64,000 bases of DNA from Fictibacillus sp. BK138 (lineage in GTDB: Bacteria; Bacillota; Bacilli; Bacillales; Fictibacillaceae). Made by a program: the position numbers and the translations under genes. Under the pieces are notes generated by a model. That model was given only the letters and a program-made list of their open reading frames with translations, was not told the origin of the DNA and made no database searches. This document shows, one piece after another, positions 51,694 to 61,882 of this stretch. Each line of letters starts with the position of its first letter. The first letter of the stretch is position 1. The stretch is taken from NCBI RefSeq assembly GCF_004216955.1, contig NZ_SGXL01000001.1, positions 1,513,403 to 1,577,402 on the forward strand. The letters are read 5' to 3'.

Positions 51694-52878
51694 ATGGAAC
51701 AATCACGTTTTAAACGCACATTTTTAATCGTAATGGATTCTGTCGGTATCGGTGAAGCACCAGATGCTGAAAAGTTTGGTGATAAAGGTGCTCATACACT
51801 TGGTCATATTGCAGAACATATGAATGGACTGAAGGTACCGAACCTAGAAAAGTTGGGTCTTGGAAATATTGATTCAACAATGAAAGGTATTGAAAAAGCG
51901 GAAAACCCGCTTGCACATTTTGCAAAACTTCCTGAATTATCAAACGGAAAAGATACTATGACAGGACACTGGGAGATCATGGGTCTTCACATTCAAGAAC
52001 CATTTCAAACGTTTCCTGAAGGATTCCCTGACGAGTTAATAGACCAGCTGACTGAAAAGTGGGGAAGAGGCATTCTTGGAAATAAAGCTGCTTCAGGAAC
52101 GGAGATTATTTCTGAACTTGGAGAAGAACATATGAACACTGGGAAACTCATCGTATATACATCGGCTGATTCTGTCTTGCAGATTGCAGCTCACGAAGAT
52201 ATTGTTCCGATCGATGAGTTATATGAAATCTGTGAAACAGCGAGAGAAATGACACGCGAAGGAAAGTATATGCTAGGACGTATCATCGCTCGTCCATTTA
52301 CAGGAAAACCAGGTGCTTTTGAAAGAACGGCAAATCGCCATGATTATGCATTAAAACCTTTTGGCAGAACCGTAATGAACGAACTTCAAGAAAGTGGGTT
52401 TGACAGCATCGCCCTAGGTAAGATCTCTGACATCTTTGATGGTGAAGGTGTAACAAAAGCAATACGTACGAAATCAAATATGGATGGGATGGACAAACTG
52501 GTTCAATCAATGGAAGAAGATTTCAAAGGTCTTAATTTCTTGAACCTGGTAGATTTTGACGCCCTGTATGGCCACAGAAGAGATCCAAAGGGATACGGTG
52601 AAGCGCTCCAGGAGTTTGATCTTCGACTGCCTGAAGTACTGAATAAATTGAAAGATGATGATCTGCTCATTATTACAGCTGATCATGGAAACGATCCCGT
52701 TCATCATGGGACTGATCATACGCGTGAATTTGTGCCTTTGTTGGTCTATCACAATAGGATTGGAAAAGGAAAAGAACTAAACACAGGAAATACATTTGCG
52801 GATATAGGTGCGACAATCGCAGAAAATTATAATGTAAAAAAACCTGAGATCGGAAAGAGCTTTTTAAGCCAGCTTTAA
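51694..52878 (+). CDS. deoB: Phosphopentomutase
   Basis: A 394-residue alkaline-phosphatase-superfamily mutase converting (deoxy)ribose 1-phosphate to the 5-phosphate. Metal residues are in [22 protein letters not shown] (phospho-threonine), ITADHGNDP and GTDHTRE. Known as drm in B. subtilis. AGGAGGAAAGT precedes the ATG. First gene of deoB-pupG, with pdp next; together they recover the sugar and bases of nucleosides. Confidence 0.95.
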   Translation: MEQSRFKRTFLIVMDSVGIGEAPDAEKFGDKGAHTLGHIAEHMNGLKVPNLEKLGLGNIDSTMKGIEKAENPLAHFAKLPELSNGKDTMTGHWEIMGLHIQEPFQTFPEGFPDELIDQLTEKWGRGILGNKAASGTEIISELGEEHMNTGKLIVYTSADSVLQIAAHEDIVPIDELYEICETAREMTREGKYMLGRIIARPFTGKPGAFERTANRHDYALKPFGRTVMNELQESGFDSIALGKISDIFDGEGVTKAIRTKSNMDGMDKLVQSMEEDFKGLNFLNLVDFDALYGHRRDPKGYGEALQEFDLRLPEVLNKLKDDDLLIITADHGNDPVHHGTDHTREFVPLLVYHNRIGKGKELNTGNTFADIGATIAENYNVKKPEIGKSFLSQL

Positions 52879-52890
52879 GGGGGATATAAC

Positions 52891-53703
52891 ATGTCAACTA
52901 AATTACAAACATCAGCAGAATTTATTCAATCTAAATTAGATTCTTCACCTAAAATCGGACTGATCCTTGGATCGGGTTTAGGGATTTTAGCTGAAGAAAT
53001 CAATAACCCTGTTGTAATTCCTTATTCAGAGATTCCTGAGTTCCCTGTTTCAACAGTTGAAGGACATGCAGGTCAGCTTGTGATTGGTGAACTTGCTGGA
53101 AAACAAGTTGTAGCCATGCAGGGTCGCTTTCATTATTATGAAGGCTATTCTATGGAAAAAGTTACGTTTCCTGTACGTGTAATGAAACTGATCGGTGTAG
53201 AAACAATCGTAGTTACGAATGCTGCGGGCGGAGTGAACAAAGACTTCGAAGCTGGTGACCTTATGCTGATTACTGATCATATCAACAACATGGGAGATAA
53301 TCCTCTAATAGGTGCAAACGATAATTCGTTTGGTGTTCGTTTTCCAGATATGAGTGAAGCATACACGATTTCATTGCAGGACGTTGCTAGGAAAGTATCA
53401 AATGAACTTGGTATCAATTTAAAAGAAGGAGTTTACGCAGGTAATACAGGTCCTTCATATGAAACACCGGCTGAAGTGAGAATGCTTCGTGTTCTGGGAG
53501 CAGATGCAGTCGGAATGTCTACCGTTCCTGAAGTAATCATCGCTCGCCATGCAGGAATGAAGGTACTTGGAATCTCTTGTATCTCGAACATGGCAGCTGG
53601 GATTTTAGATCAGCCGCTTACTCACGACGAAGTAATGGAAACAACAGAGATGGTAAAAGCTAATTTCCTTTCATTAGTTAAAGGAATTGTAAAAGATATT
53701 TAA
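52891..53703 (+). CDS. pupG: Purine nucleoside phosphorylase
   Basis: A 270-residue trimeric PNP that splits guanosine and inosine with phosphate. LILGSGLG, GRFHYYEGYSMEKVTFPVRV, NAAGGVN, GNTGPSYETPAEVRM and GISCISNMAAG are the family segments. It is encoded 12 bp after deoB, which uses its ribose 1-phosphate product. Confidence 0.95.
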   Translation: MSTKLQTSAEFIQSKLDSSPKIGLILGSGLGILAEEINNPVVIPYSEIPEFPVSTVEGHAGQLVIGELAGKQVVAMQGRFHYYEGYSMEKVTFPVRVMKLIGVETIVVTNAAGGVNKDFEAGDLMLITDHINNMGDNPLIGANDNSFGVRFPDMSEAYTISLQDVARKVSNELGINLKEGVYAGNTGPSYETPAEVRMLRVLGADAVGMSTVPEVIIARHAGMKVLGISCISNMAAGILDQPLTHDEVMETTEMVKANFLSLVKGIVKDI

Positions 53704-53786
53704 GTCATCAAACTAAACAGATTAAATACAATTGGTAAAACGATTCGCATCAGATGTTATCGTAATAAGAAAGTGGTGTTTTTTAT

Positions 53787-55091
53787 ATGAGAATGGTTGA
53801 TTTAATACAAAAAAAACGTGATGGAAAAGAACTGACGAAAGCAGAGATCGATCATATTATTCAAAACTATACGAAAGGCGAGATTCCTGATTATCAAATG
53901 TCAGCTTTCGCGATGGCTGTATATTTTAATGATATGACAACTGAAGAACGTGCTAACTTCACGATGGCTATGGTGGAATCTGGGGATCAGATCGACCTTT
54001 CTGCAATTGAAGGCATTAAAGTAGATAAGCACTCAACTGGCGGTGTTGGCGATACTACAACACTTGTACTCGCTCCATTAGTCGCAGCTCTCGGTGTACC
54101 GGTTGCAAAGATGTCAGGTCGCGGGTTAGGTCATACTGGAGGAACAATCGATAAGCTGGAAGCTGTTCCTGGGTTTCACGTAGAGATCGACAATGAACAG
54201 TTTATTGAACTAGTAAATAAAAACAAACTGGCTGTTATCGGTCAAAGCGGAAATTTAACACCAGCTGATAAAAAGCTGTACGGTTTGCGAGATGTTACAG
54301 CAACAGTAAATTCAATTCCGCTTATTGCAAGCTCAATCATGAGTAAAAAGATTGCTGCAGGTGCAGATGCGATCGTACTTGATGTTAAAACAGGTGCGGG
54401 CGCGTTCATGAAAACTCCTGAAGACGCGGAAGAACTGGCAAATGCAATGGTTAAGATCGGAAACGCTGTTGGCAGAAATACAATGGCGGTTATTTCGGAC
54501 ATGAGTCAGCCGCTTGGACTTGCAATCGGTAATGCACTTGAAATCAAAGAAGCGATTGATACGCTAAACGGCAAAGGACCTAAAGACCTGGAAGAGCTTT
54601 GCTTAACATTAGGGTCTCATATGGTCTACTTGGCTAAAAAAGCAAACTCACTCGAAGAAGCAAGAGAAATGTTAAAAGACGCGATCTCTTCTGGAAAAGC
54701 GCTCGAAACATTGAAAGTTTTCTTGAAAGCTCAAGGAGGAGATGATTCAGTTGTTGATAATCCTGAAAATCTTCCTCAAGCTGCACATACATTTGAGTTA
54801 ACAGCAGATGAAGAAGGTTATGTGTCTGAGATCATTGCAGATGAAATTGGAACTGCAGCGATGATCTTAGGTGCTGGAAGAGCAACGAAAGAATCGGTAA
54901 TCGATCTGGCAGTAGGTTTAATGCTGAACAAAAAAGTTGGAGATCAGGTATCTAAAGGTGATTCTCTTGTAACCATCTACAGCAACACTGAAAATGTTGA
55001 AGATGTTAAAAATAGAATCCGCAGCGCTTATACAATTTCGAAAACCGCTGTTGATGCACCACCGTTAATTTATAAAGAAATAAAGCAATAA
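53787..55091 (+). CDS. pdp: Pyrimidine-nucleoside phosphorylase
   Basis: A 434-residue phosphorylase for uridine, thymidine and deoxyuridine. [18 protein letters not shown] and [18 protein letters not shown] are the thymidine/pyrimidine phosphorylase signature; the C-terminal domain has GYVSEI. It starts 83 bp after pupG, so it belongs to the nucleoside cluster, perhaps with its own promoter. In B. subtilis pdp lies elsewhere, so this linkage is a difference in layout. Confidence 0.94.
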   Translation: MRMVDLIQKKRDGKELTKAEIDHIIQNYTKGEIPDYQMSAFAMAVYFNDMTTEERANFTMAMVESGDQIDLSAIEGIKVDKHSTGGVGDTTTLVLAPLVAALGVPVAKMSGRGLGHTGGTIDKLEAVPGFHVEIDNEQFIELVNKNKLAVIGQSGNLTPADKKLYGLRDVTATVNSIPLIASSIMSKKIAAGADAIVLDVKTGAGAFMKTPEDAEELANAMVKIGNAVGRNTMAVISDMSQPLGLAIGNALEIKEAIDTLNGKGPKDLEELCLTLGSHMVYLAKKANSLEEAREMLKDAISSGKALETLKVFLKAQGGDDSVVDNPENLPQAAHTFELTADEEGYVSEIIADEIGTAAMILGAGRATKESVIDLAVGLMLNKKVGDQVSKGDSLVTIYSNTENVEDVKNRIRSAYTISKTAVDAPPLIYKEIKQ

Positions 55092-55103
55092 TCATAGAAA
55101 AAT

Positions 55104-55150
55104 GAGGCTGACTCAATGGAAAAACCCATGAGTTCACGCCTCTTTTTTTG
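55104..55150 (+). terminator. Terminator of pdp
   Basis: GAGGC pairs with GCCTC, with an inner GACTCA/TGAGTT stem, followed by seven T. Confidence 0.85.
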
Positions 55151-55391
55151 TTTAATCTAAAATACATAAACAGATCTTAAGTGTGTTCTTGAGGAGTACA
55201 TAATTAAGCCATTTTGTCTTCACCATGAAGTCTTTAAATATCTTTAAAACCACCATCCGGTAGAATCGCACGTTATTTTATATATATAACTTTCGAAAAA
55301 ATGATAGATTATAGACCGAATATAATTACTTCATACATATAAACACGCTCGAAAATTAAACTTTTCTTATCCATTACAGATGGCAAATACG

Positions 55392-55420
55392 GTATAAAGT
55401 GAAAAATTATGGAAAAAATA
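55392..55420 (+). promoter_or_regulatory. Sigma-F promoter of dacF
   Basis: GTATA, 14-bp spacer, GGAAAAAATA. The -10 matches the sigma-F consensus GGNNANAHTR at every position. dacF is a known forespore gene. Confidence 0.75.
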
Positions 55421-55445
55421 AAGCTATATGAATGGAGGGAAAAGT

Positions 55446-56612
55446 ATGAAAGCCTTGATTTCGGGTTTATTGAGTTTGTGTTTACTAGCGTCATTTTCCG
55501 TTCCAAAAGCGGAAGCTGCAGAAAAAGAAAAAGTAAAACTAGCTGAAAAAAGTCATTCTGCTATATTAATGGAACAAGACAGCGGAACTGTATTATATGA
55601 AAAGAACAGCCACGAGAAGCTTCCGCCAGCGAGTATGACTAAGATCATGACGTTAATATTAGTCATGGAAGCGATTGATAAAGGCAAGATCAGCTGGAAC
55701 GATAAAATTCGTGTAAGTGAGTATGCTGCAAGCATGGGCGGATCGCAAATATTCCTGGAACCTGGAGAAGAAATGCGAGTAGAGGATATGGTTAAAGGAA
55801 TTGCAATTGGAAGTGCCAACGATGCTTCGGTAGCAATGGCGGAGCATATCGGGGGATCTGCGGATTCATTTGTAGGTCTGATGAACGAAAAAGCAAAAAA
55901 GTTAGGATTAAAAGATACTTTCTTTAAGAATGCTACAGGTCTTCCGGCAGCTGGTCATTATACATCTGCACATGATATGGCGATTATGGGGAAAGAGCTT
56001 CTTAAACATGAAGAGGTAACAAAATTTACTGGACTATATGAAGATTATTTACGTGAAGACACTGACAAGAAGTTCTGGCTAGTAAACACAAACCGCCTTG
56101 TTAAGTTCTATCCTGGTGTCGATGGATTAAAAACAGGTTTTACGAATGAAGCGAAATATTGTTTAACCGCTACGGCGAATAAAAATGGAATGAGAGTTAT
56201 AGCTGTTGTTATGGGAGCTCCGACACCTAAAGAAAGAAACGCACAGGTTACGTCGATGCTTGATTATGCTTTTACTCAATTCTCAACAAAAAAGTTATTC
56301 GATCGTCATGAAATCGTGAAAGAAGTAAAAGTACAAAAAGCGGACAAACCTAAACTACCAGTAGTGACTTCAGAGAATATATCTCTTTTATTGAAAAAAG
56401 GAGAAACTGCCAAAAAGATAAAAACAGAGGTCACTGTTGATAAAGATTTGAAAATGCCTGTTAAAAAGGGCCAGCAGATAGGTTCTTTAAAGATATGGAA
56501 CGGAAAAGACCTCATTACAGAAAGTCCTGTATTGGCTTCAGAAACAATAAAGAAAGCTTCCTGGTGGAAATTATTTAAACGTACAGCAGGACAAATGTCA
56601 AAATCATTATAA
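55446..56612 (+). CDS. dacF: D-alanyl-D-alanine carboxypeptidase DacF
   Basis: A 388-residue penicillin-binding protein. A signal peptide ends near residue 24 (PKAEAA); SMTK (Ser63, Lys66), the SAND triad and KTGF follow in the S11 peptidase domain, then the PBP5 C-terminal domain and an amphipathic membrane anchor. In the forespore it trims peptide side chains, setting cortex cross-linking with DacB. ATG follows GGAGGGAAAAGT. In B. subtilis dacF is cotranscribed with spoIIA from a forespore promoter, and the same promoter type is seen here. Confidence 0.94.
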   Translation: MKALISGLLSLCLLASFSVPKAEAAEKEKVKLAEKSHSAILMEQDSGTVLYEKNSHEKLPPASMTKIMTLILVMEAIDKGKISWNDKIRVSEYAASMGGSQIFLEPGEEMRVEDMVKGIAIGSANDASVAMAEHIGGSADSFVGLMNEKAKKLGLKDTFFKNATGLPAAGHYTSAHDMAIMGKELLKHEEVTKFTGLYEDYLREDTDKKFWLVNTNRLVKFYPGVDGLKTGFTNEAKYCLTATANKNGMRVIAVVMGAPTPKERNAQVTSMLDYAFTQFSTKKLFDRHEIVKEVKVQKADKPKLPVVTSENISLLLKKGETAKKIKTEVTVDKDLKMPVKKGQQIGSLKIWNGKDLITESPVLASETIKKASWWKLFKRTAGQMSKSL

Positions 56613-56637
56613 ATCATCGTAATTCTTGACATTTATA

Positions 56638-56688
56638 GGCGAATTCCCACTAGTTTTGTCATCAGTGAAGGAATTCGTCTATTTTTAT
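56638..56688 (+). terminator. Terminator-like hairpin after dacF
   Basis: GGCGAATTCC faces GGAATTCGTC with an inner CACT/AGTG pair; TATTTTTATAG follows. The right arm overlaps the sigma-H promoter of spoIIAA. Confidence 0.6.
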
Positions 56689-56693
56689 AGAAA
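56667..56693 (+). promoter_or_regulatory. Sigma-H promoter of the spoIIA operon
   Basis: GAAGGAATT fits the -35 consensus RWAGGAxxT exactly; 13 bp later AGAAA fits HGAAT at four of five bases. spoIIA is sigma-H driven in B. subtilis. Confidence 0.72.
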
Positions 56694-56726
56694 ATCACGT
56701 TATCCAAAAAAGAAGGAGAGGATAGC

Positions 56727-57077
56727 GTGGGATTAGCTGTCAATCTGGAACTTAAACACACCGTTTTGTGTATCCGTTTAGACGGAGAACTTGATCACCA
56801 TACAACAGATTTGCTCAGATCACAAGTGGAAGATTACTTGAAAAAGCATACCGTAAACCACATTGTTCTTAATTTAGAAGGATTAAGTTTTATGGATAGC
56901 TCTGGTCTTGGTGTCATTTTAGGCCGTTATAAACAAATAAAGAATCAGAATGGAGAAATGGTGGTATGCGCTATTTCGCCTGCTGTGAAAAGACTTTTTG
57001 AAATGTCAGGCTTATTTAAAATAATCAGGCTTGAAGAAGATGAAGAGCTTGCGCTGCAGGCTTTGGGGGTGGCTTAA
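56727..57077 (+). CDS. spoIIAA: Anti-sigma-F factor antagonist SpoIIAA
   Basis: A 116-residue STAS-domain protein. Ser58 in [15 protein letters not shown] is the residue phosphorylated by SpoIIAB and dephosphorylated by SpoIIE. The unphosphorylated form binds SpoIIAB and frees sigma-F in the forespore. Very similar to B. subtilis SpoIIAA, including [22 protein letters not shown] start after AGAAGGAGAGG. One base separates its stop from the spoIIAB start. Confidence 0.97.
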   Translation: MGLAVNLELKHTVLCIRLDGELDHHTTDLLRSQVEDYLKKHTVNHIVLNLEGLSFMDSSGLGVILGRYKQIKNQNGEMVVCAISPAVKRLFEMSGLFKIIRLEEDEELALQALGVA

Positions 57078-57078
57078 T

Positions 57079-57519
57079 ATGAGAAATGAAATGAAGATTC
57101 AGTTTTCAGCATTAAGTCAGAACGAATCCTTTGCACGGGTGACTGTTGCTGCATTCATAGCACAGATAGATCCTACGGTGGACGAATTAACTGAAATAAA
57201 AACTGTGGTATCTGAGGCCGTTACAAATGCCATCATTCATGGCTATGAAAATAAAGCAACTGGCATGGTTTATATCGAAGCAGCAATAGAAGAGGATACG
57301 ATCCACCTGACGATTCGTGACGAAGGTTTAGGGATACCAGATCTGGATCAGGCGAGACAGCCCTTATATACTTCTAAGCCAGAGCTGGAGCGATCAGGAA
57401 TGGGCTTTACCATCATGGAAAATTTTATGGACGAAGTTGAAGTCATCTCAGAACCGTCGTACGGAACTACGATTCATTTGACAAAATACTTAACCAAAAA
57501 TAAAGCTATGTGTAATTAA
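57079..57519 (+). CDS. spoIIAB: Anti-sigma-F factor SpoIIAB
   Basis: A 146-residue GHKL-fold serine kinase, same length as in B. subtilis. N box [15 protein letters not shown]1 box [10 protein letters not shown]2 box RSGMGFTIM. It holds sigma-F inactive and phosphorylates SpoIIAA. The ATG after GGGGGTGGC is used; a longer frame overlaps spoIIAA and is not conserved. Confidence 0.97.
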   Translation: MRNEMKIQFSALSQNESFARVTVAAFIAQIDPTVDELTEIKTVVSEAVTNAIIHGYENKATGMVYIEAAIEEDTIHLTIRDEGLGIPDLDQARQPLYTSKPELERSGMGFTIMENFMDEVEVISEPSYGTTIHLTKYLTKNKAMCN

Positions 57520-57531
57520 GGGAGTATGCCT

Positions 57532-58290
57532 ATGGATGTCGAGGTGAAAGGCAGCAAAAGCGAACCGTTTCTTAAGGATGAAGAGATTAAATTGTTAATT
57601 AAACAAAGCCAGGAAGGTGATCAACATGCCCGCGATACAATTGTTGAAAAAAACATGCGGCTTGTCTGGTCTGTGGTTCAGCGCTTTTTAAACAGAGGTT
57701 ATGAGGCAGATGACCTTTTCCAAATCGGCAGTATTGGTCTGTTAAAATCAGTGGATAAATTTGATCTGTCATACGATGTGAGATTCTCGACCTACGCAGT
57801 TCCGATGATTATCGGCGAGATTCAGCGTTTTATACGTGATGACGGTACTGTAAAAGTAAGCCGCTCTCTGAAAGAGACGGGCAACAAGGTCCGAAAAGCT
57901 AAAGACGAGTTATCTAAATCGCTTGGACGAACACCGACGATTAATGAAGTTGCTGAATACTTAGAGGTAGCGGTGGAAGATGTTATTATGGCCCAGGATG
58001 CTGTAAGGGCACCTCAATCTATTCATGAGACTGTTTATGAAAATGATGGGGATCCAATAACCCTTTTGGACCAAATTTCGGATCATGCAGAAAGTAAATG
58101 GTTTGATAAAATTGCGTTAAAAGATATTATGGACAAGCTAGATGAGCGGGAGCGCCTAATCGTGTACCTGCGCTATTTTAAAGACCAGACTCAATCTGAG
58201 GTAGCAGAAAGGCTTGCGATCTCACAAGTACAAGTATCAAGGCTTGAAAAGAAAATATTGTTATTTATGAAAAACCAGATGGAGACTTAA
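57532..58290 (+). CDS. sigF: Sporulation sigma factor sigma-F
   Basis: A 252-residue sigma-70-family factor, the first forespore-specific sigma. Region 2 includes MRLVWSVVQRFLNRGYEADDLFQIG and FSTYAVPMIIGEIQRF, region 3 VKVSRSLKETGNKVR, region 4 QTQSEVAERLAISQVQVSRLEKK. The second ATG (MDVEV) is chosen: it lies seven bases after AAGGGAG and matches the B. subtilis start, whereas the ATG two codons before is one base from that site. Confidence 0.97.
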   Translation: MDVEVKGSKSEPFLKDEEIKLLIKQSQEGDQHARDTIVEKNMRLVWSVVQRFLNRGYEADDLFQIGSIGLLKSVDKFDLSYDVRFSTYAVPMIIGEIQRFIRDDGTVKVSRSLKETGNKVRKAKDELSKSLGRTPTINEVAEYLEVAVEDVIMAQDAVRAPQSIHETVYENDGDPITLLDQISDHAESKWFDKIALKDIMDKLDERERLIVYLRYFKDQTQSEVAERLAISQVQVSRLEKKILLFMKNQMET

Positions 58291-58312
58291 CAAGTCTTAT
58301 CTGGTTTTTTTG
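58275..58312 (+). terminator. Terminator of the spoIIA operon
   Basis: CCAGAT pairs with ATCTGG and GACTT with AAGTC inside; T-run follows. The stem starts within the last sigF codons. Confidence 0.85.
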
Positions 58313-58349
58313 TTTTTATTGGTAGTTATTGGATGTTTTCCCTTGCTAA

Positions 58350-58379
58350 GCATGATTAGAAATAGCAAATCGCATACTA
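58350..58379 (+). promoter_or_regulatory. Sigma-G promoter of the spoVA operon
   Basis: GCATG, 18-bp spacer, CATACTA, an exact match to the sigma-G pattern GHATR-N18-CATNHTA, 36 bp before spoVAA. Confidence 0.85.
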
Positions 58380-58414
58380 AACACAAATGTGCTGATGAAA
58401 AGAGGCGAAGCAAG

Positions 58415-59035
58415 TTGGATAAAGTCATATACCTTCGTATGCGGCAACGCGTTCAAGTCCTTCAGCATCAGAAAGTAACGATTGGAGATGTAGCGCAAAT
58501 CGTCGCATCTGACGAAAACGAAAGGCAGATTAAAAATTATATCATCCATGAAGTAACTCCAGAAGATAAACATTTGATCGTAATTGATGTAATGAGGGTG
58601 ATAGGCACCATTCAAAAGAATAACTCGGAAATCGATGTTCAGATCATCGGACCGGCACAGTCTATCTTAGAAATTCAGATGAAACAAAAGTCACTAGCCC
58701 CTGTATATTTTGTGCTCGTATGGCTCCTCCTTTTTACCGGTTCAGCTCTTGCTATCATGAATTTTCATGAAGATGTCAGTATGCAGCTTGTTCATCAGAA
58801 AATTTATTACATGATTACAGGGCATTATAAGGAGCAGCCGCTGCTTCTGCAGGTTCCTTATTCATTTGGTCTGGGGCTCGGAATGATTCTATTCTTTAAT
58901 CATTTGTTTCGGAAGAGGCTTAATGAAGAACCAAGTCCGCTGGAAGTAGAAATGTTCAATTATCAGCAAGACCTCGATCAGTATGTAATCGTACATGAAA
59001 ACAAAGAAACAGAGAAGAAAATCAATGACAATTAA
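58415..59035 (+). CDS. spoVAA: Stage V sporulation protein AA
   Basis: A 206-residue membrane protein, exactly the B. subtilis length when the TTG after AGAGGCGAAG is used; frames further upstream run through the promoter. An N-terminal soluble domain (IYLRMRQRVQV) precedes two membrane segments, with the conserved GSALAIMNFHEDVSMQLVHQ and RLNEEPSPLEVEMFNYQ. SpoVA proteins form the channel that moves dipicolinic acid into the forespore and out at germination. Confidence 0.93.
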   Translation: MDKVIYLRMRQRVQVLQHQKVTIGDVAQIVASDENERQIKNYIIHEVTPEDKHLIVIDVMRVIGTIQKNNSEIDVQIIGPAQSILEIQMKQKSLAPVYFVLVWLLLFTGSALAIMNFHEDVSMQLVHQKIYYMITGHYKEQPLLLQVPYSFGLGLGMILFFNHLFRKRLNEEPSPLEVEMFNYQQDLDQYVIVHENKETEKKINDN

Positions 59036-59447
59036 AGTTTTGCTTATCGCGTTTATTGGATTTGGCGGGGGGATAACGGTAGGTTCAGGACTCGTTGCAT
59101 TGATAACTGTTCTGGGGATTGTACCAAGGCTGATGCAGCTTTCAAAAACCTACCGCTTCATAAGAAGTTATGAGATAAGCATTATTCTTGGTGCTGTTTT
59201 AGGGGGATGGTTGAACTTGAGGAATGCTACATTCTCACTTTCTCCGATTATTCTTGCTCCGGTCGGATTATTGGCTGGTATTTTTGTAGGGATGCTTGCT
59301 GCTGCATTAACAGAAGTATTAAATGTTTTGCCGATTTTAGCGAAACGAGTGGGCTTTGGTGAAAAAATAATCATTATATTAATGGCCATTGTTTTCGGGA
59401 AAATTACGGGGTCCTTGTTTCATTGGATCTATTATATAAACCATTAA
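59025..59447 (+). CDS. spoVAB: Stage V sporulation protein AB
   Basis: A 140-residue membrane protein with four or five hydrophobic segments (GGGITVGSGLVALITVLGIVPRL start). It overlaps spoVAA by 11 bp, so translation is coupled. Subunit of the SpoVA dipicolinate channel in the inner forespore membrane. Confidence 0.93.
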   Translation: MTIKVLLIAFIGFGGGITVGSGLVALITVLGIVPRLMQLSKTYRFIRSYEISIILGAVLGGWLNLRNATFSLSPIILAPVGLLAGIFVGMLAAALTEVLNVLPILAKRVGFGEKIIIILMAIVFGKITGSLFHWIYYINH

Positions 59448-59464
59448 GAAGTGGAGTGTAAAAA

Positions 59465-59920
59465 ATGGCAACTAAAGAAGAACAACAAGCCTATGCTGAA
59501 AAAATTAAACCGATACAGCCCAAACCACCATATGTAATCAATTGCTTAAAAGCATTCTTTGTTGGCGGTTTAATCTGTGTAATCGGTCAAGGAATACAAA
59601 ATTTTTATATGACGTTCTTTAATTTTTCTGAGGAAACAGCTGGTAATCCAACTGTAGCCACATTGATTTTAATCGCTGCCCTTCTGACGGGTCTTGGTGT
59701 ATATGATAAGATCGGTCAGTTTGCCGGAGCGGGATCTGTGGTGCCTGTAACCGGATTTGCCAACGCTGTAACGAGTGCCGCTTTGGAACATAAAAGCGAA
59801 GGGTTAGTATTGGGAGTCGCAACAAATCTGTTTAAACTAGCCGGAGCTGTAATTGTTTTTGGAGCGGTTGCCGCTTACGTTTTTGGAATGATCAGATATA
59901 TATTTCAGCATGTGATGTGA
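59465..59920 (+). CDS. spoVAC: Stage V sporulation protein AC
   Basis: A 151-residue membrane protein, core channel subunit; the B. subtilis protein acts as a mechanosensitive channel. Segments include FFVGGLICVIGQGIQN and GSVVPVTGFANAVTSAALEHKSEG. It shares clear internal similarity with SpoVAEb encoded two genes downstream ([18 protein letters not shown]), so the two are paralogues. Confidence 0.96.
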   Translation: MATKEEQQAYAEKIKPIQPKPPYVINCLKAFFVGGLICVIGQGIQNFYMTFFNFSEETAGNPTVATLILIAALLTGLGVYDKIGQFAGAGSVVPVTGFANAVTSAALEHKSEGLVLGVATNLFKLAGAVIVFGAVAAYVFGMIRYIFQHVM

Positions 59921-59931
59921 GGAGTGAGCTG

Positions 59932-60948
59932 ATGAATTTATTAGGCAGACAAACTTGGAAATTCGCGAACAGCATCTATTTGAACGCTGCTGGTACTGCC
60001 GTAGGCCCTATGGAAAGTGAAGGTCCGCTTGGGAGTTATTTTGATAAGACTTATAACAATCTTCATTGCGGACAAAAAAATTGGGAGCTGGCTGAACGGC
60101 AGCTGATGGAAGATGCAATCGATTTCTGTTTAAAGAAATCGAAACTAAACCCTGAAGATATTAATTTTTTGCTTGCAGGAGATCTATTAAATCAGATTGT
60201 ATCCTCAAATTACACAGCGAGAGGTAACGGTATTCCTTTTTTAGGGGTATTTGGAGCTTGTTCCACATCAATGGAATCACTTGCACTAGGAGCGGCTTTA
60301 GTAGATGGCGGTTATGCTAACCGGGTTATTGCTGCGGTCAGTTCACATAATGCAACTGCTGAGAGACAATTTCGATATCCAACCGAATACGGCGGACAAA
60401 AACCAGATACAGCTACATTCACCGTAACTGGAGCAGGTGCAGCCCTAGTAAGTAAAGAGGTATCAGATATAAAGATTACCTCAGCTACTGTCGGAAAAGT
60501 TGTAGATCTAGGTATTAAAGACCCTTTTGATATGGGTTCAGCTATGGCCCCTGCAGCAGCTGATACGATTGCAGCACATTTTAAAGAGCTGAATGTATCT
60601 CCTGACGAGTACGATCTGATCGCTACGGGAGATTTGTCAGGTGTCGGAGCTCCAATTGTAAAACTGCTTCTTAAAGAACAAGGATATGACATTTCGGATA
60701 ATCATCGTGACTGCGGCCTGATGGTCTATCGCTCCGATCAGCAAGTGTTTGCCGGCGGAAGCGGATGTGCATGTTCAGCAGTTGTAACTTATGGCTATAT
60801 CTTGGATGAAATACGAAAAGGAAACTTAAAGAAGGTTATGATGGTCGCTACAGGTGCTTTGTTAAGTCCTGTGATGGTCCAGCAAAAAGAAACGATTCCA
60901 ACTGTCGCTCATGCTGTAGTTTTAGAGCGGGCGGAAGGAGGTATGTAA
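59932..60948 (+). CDS. spoVAD: Stage V sporulation protein AD
   Basis: A 338-residue soluble protein with a thiolase/KAS fold, same length as B. subtilis SpoVAD. It binds dipicolinic acid directly and associates with the membrane channel. [18 protein letters not shown] contains the position of the thiolase cysteine; [14 protein letters not shown] and [16 protein letters not shown] are conserved. ATG after GAGGAGTGAGC is used instead of a GTG that overlaps spoVAC. Confidence 0.96.
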   Translation: MNLLGRQTWKFANSIYLNAAGTAVGPMESEGPLGSYFDKTYNNLHCGQKNWELAERQLMEDAIDFCLKKSKLNPEDINFLLAGDLLNQIVSSNYTARGNGIPFLGVFGACSTSMESLALGAALVDGGYANRVIAAVSSHNATAERQFRYPTEYGGQKPDTATFTVTGAGAALVSKEVSDIKITSATVGKVVDLGIKDPFDMGSAMAPAAADTIAAHFKELNVSPDEYDLIATGDLSGVGAPIVKLLLKEQGYDISDNHRDCGLMVYRSDQQVFAGGSGCACSAVVTYGYILDEIRKGNLKKVMMVATGALLSPVMVQQKETIPTVAHAVVLERAEGGM

Positions 60949-60949
60949 G

Positions 60950-61300
60950 ATGGAATTTCTATGGGCTTTCATTGTAGGTGGAGCGATCTGTGTAGTGGGT
61001 CAATTAATGATGGATATCTTAAAGCTGACACCTGCCCATGTTACCACTTCATTTGTTGTAATCGGAGCTTTTTTGGATGCTTTCGGAATATATGATAACC
61101 TCATTAAATTTGCCGGTGCAGGGGCAACGGTGCCTATTACCAGCTTCGGACACTCCTTGCTGCACGGAGCTATGGCAGCAGCTGATGAACATGGATTTAT
61201 CGGTATAGCAATGGGAATTTTCGAGTTAACTTCTGCAGGGATATCCTCTGCGATACTTTTTGGATTTTTAGTTGCAGTTATCTTCGAGCCAAAGGGGTGA
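60950..61300 (+). CDS. spoVAEb: Stage V sporulation protein AEb
   Basis: A 116-residue membrane protein with about four segments and the SpoVAC-like motifs [15 protein letters not shown] and [16 protein letters not shown]. Core subunit of the dipicolinate channel. The start ATG lies one base after the spoVAD stop; ribosome site GGAGGTA is in the end of spoVAD. Confidence 0.94.
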   Translation: MEFLWAFIVGGAICVVGQLMMDILKLTPAHVTTSFVVIGAFLDAFGIYDNLIKFAGAGATVPITSFGHSLLHGAMAAADEHGFIGIAMGIFELTSAGISSAILFGFLVAVIFEPKG

Positions 61301-61306
61301 TTGAGG

Positions 61307-61882
61307 GTGAAAAAACGGATTATTTTCATAACGGATGGAGATCTCTATGCGCTTCGGGTTGTTGAACATGCTGCCAAGATGATTGGCGGAAGATGTATTT
61401 CTCAGTCCTGGGGAAATCCAACAAAAAAAAGCGGTGAAGAACTTGTGGAAATGATCCGTAAAACCCCTCATGATCCTGTGCTTGTTATGTTTGATGACTG
61501 TGGCTTTAAAGGTGAAGGTCCTGGCGAGCAGGCAATGAGGATCATTCATAAGCAAGAGGACTTTGATGTTATAGGAGCTGTAGCAGTCGCATCTAAAACG
61601 CATTTTGCAGAATGGACAAAAGTTCATTGCTCGATGGACAGATATGGTGAACTCACTGAATTTGGCATTGATAAAAGCGGATTGCCTGATCTGGAAACTG
61701 GAAGGATCAATGGAGATACCGTTTATATATTAGACGAGCTGAATCTCCCTTTTGTTATCGGGGTAGGCGATATTGGAAAGATGGCTGGGTTTGACTCTGT
61801 TGAAAAAGGAGCCCCAATTACCTTAAAAGCAATCAATCTCATTCTAGAAAGGAGCGGATCTCATGGCAAACACAAAGAATAA
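61307..61882 (+). CDS. spoVAEa: Stage V sporulation protein AEa
   Basis: A 191-residue soluble protein that begins KKRIIFITDGDLYALRVVEHAA and contains VLVMFDDCGFKGEGPGEQA; it is the SpoVAEa component, whose exact role in the channel is unknown. A GTG eight bases after AAAGGGGTGA is taken as start; a TTG two codons earlier is also possible. The end overlaps spoVAF by 20 bp. Confidence 0.9.
   Translation: MKKRIIFITDGDLYALRVVEHAAKMIGGRCISQSWGNPTKKSGEELVEMIRKTPHDPVLVMFDDCGFKGEGPGEQAMRIIHKQEDFDVIGAVAVASKTHFAEWTKVHCSMDRYGELTEFGIDKSGLPDLETGRINGDTVYILDELNLPFVIGVGDIGKMAGFDSVEKGAPITLKAINLILERSGSHGKHKE

Larger units (their letters stand above)
55092..55445. other. 354-bp AT-rich intergenic region before dacF
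   Basis: Holds the pdp terminator at its left end and a sigma-F promoter at its right end. The 240 bp between (55151-55391) are AT-rich with no credible reading frame, repeat or structured RNA that I can see. Confidence 0.6.
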
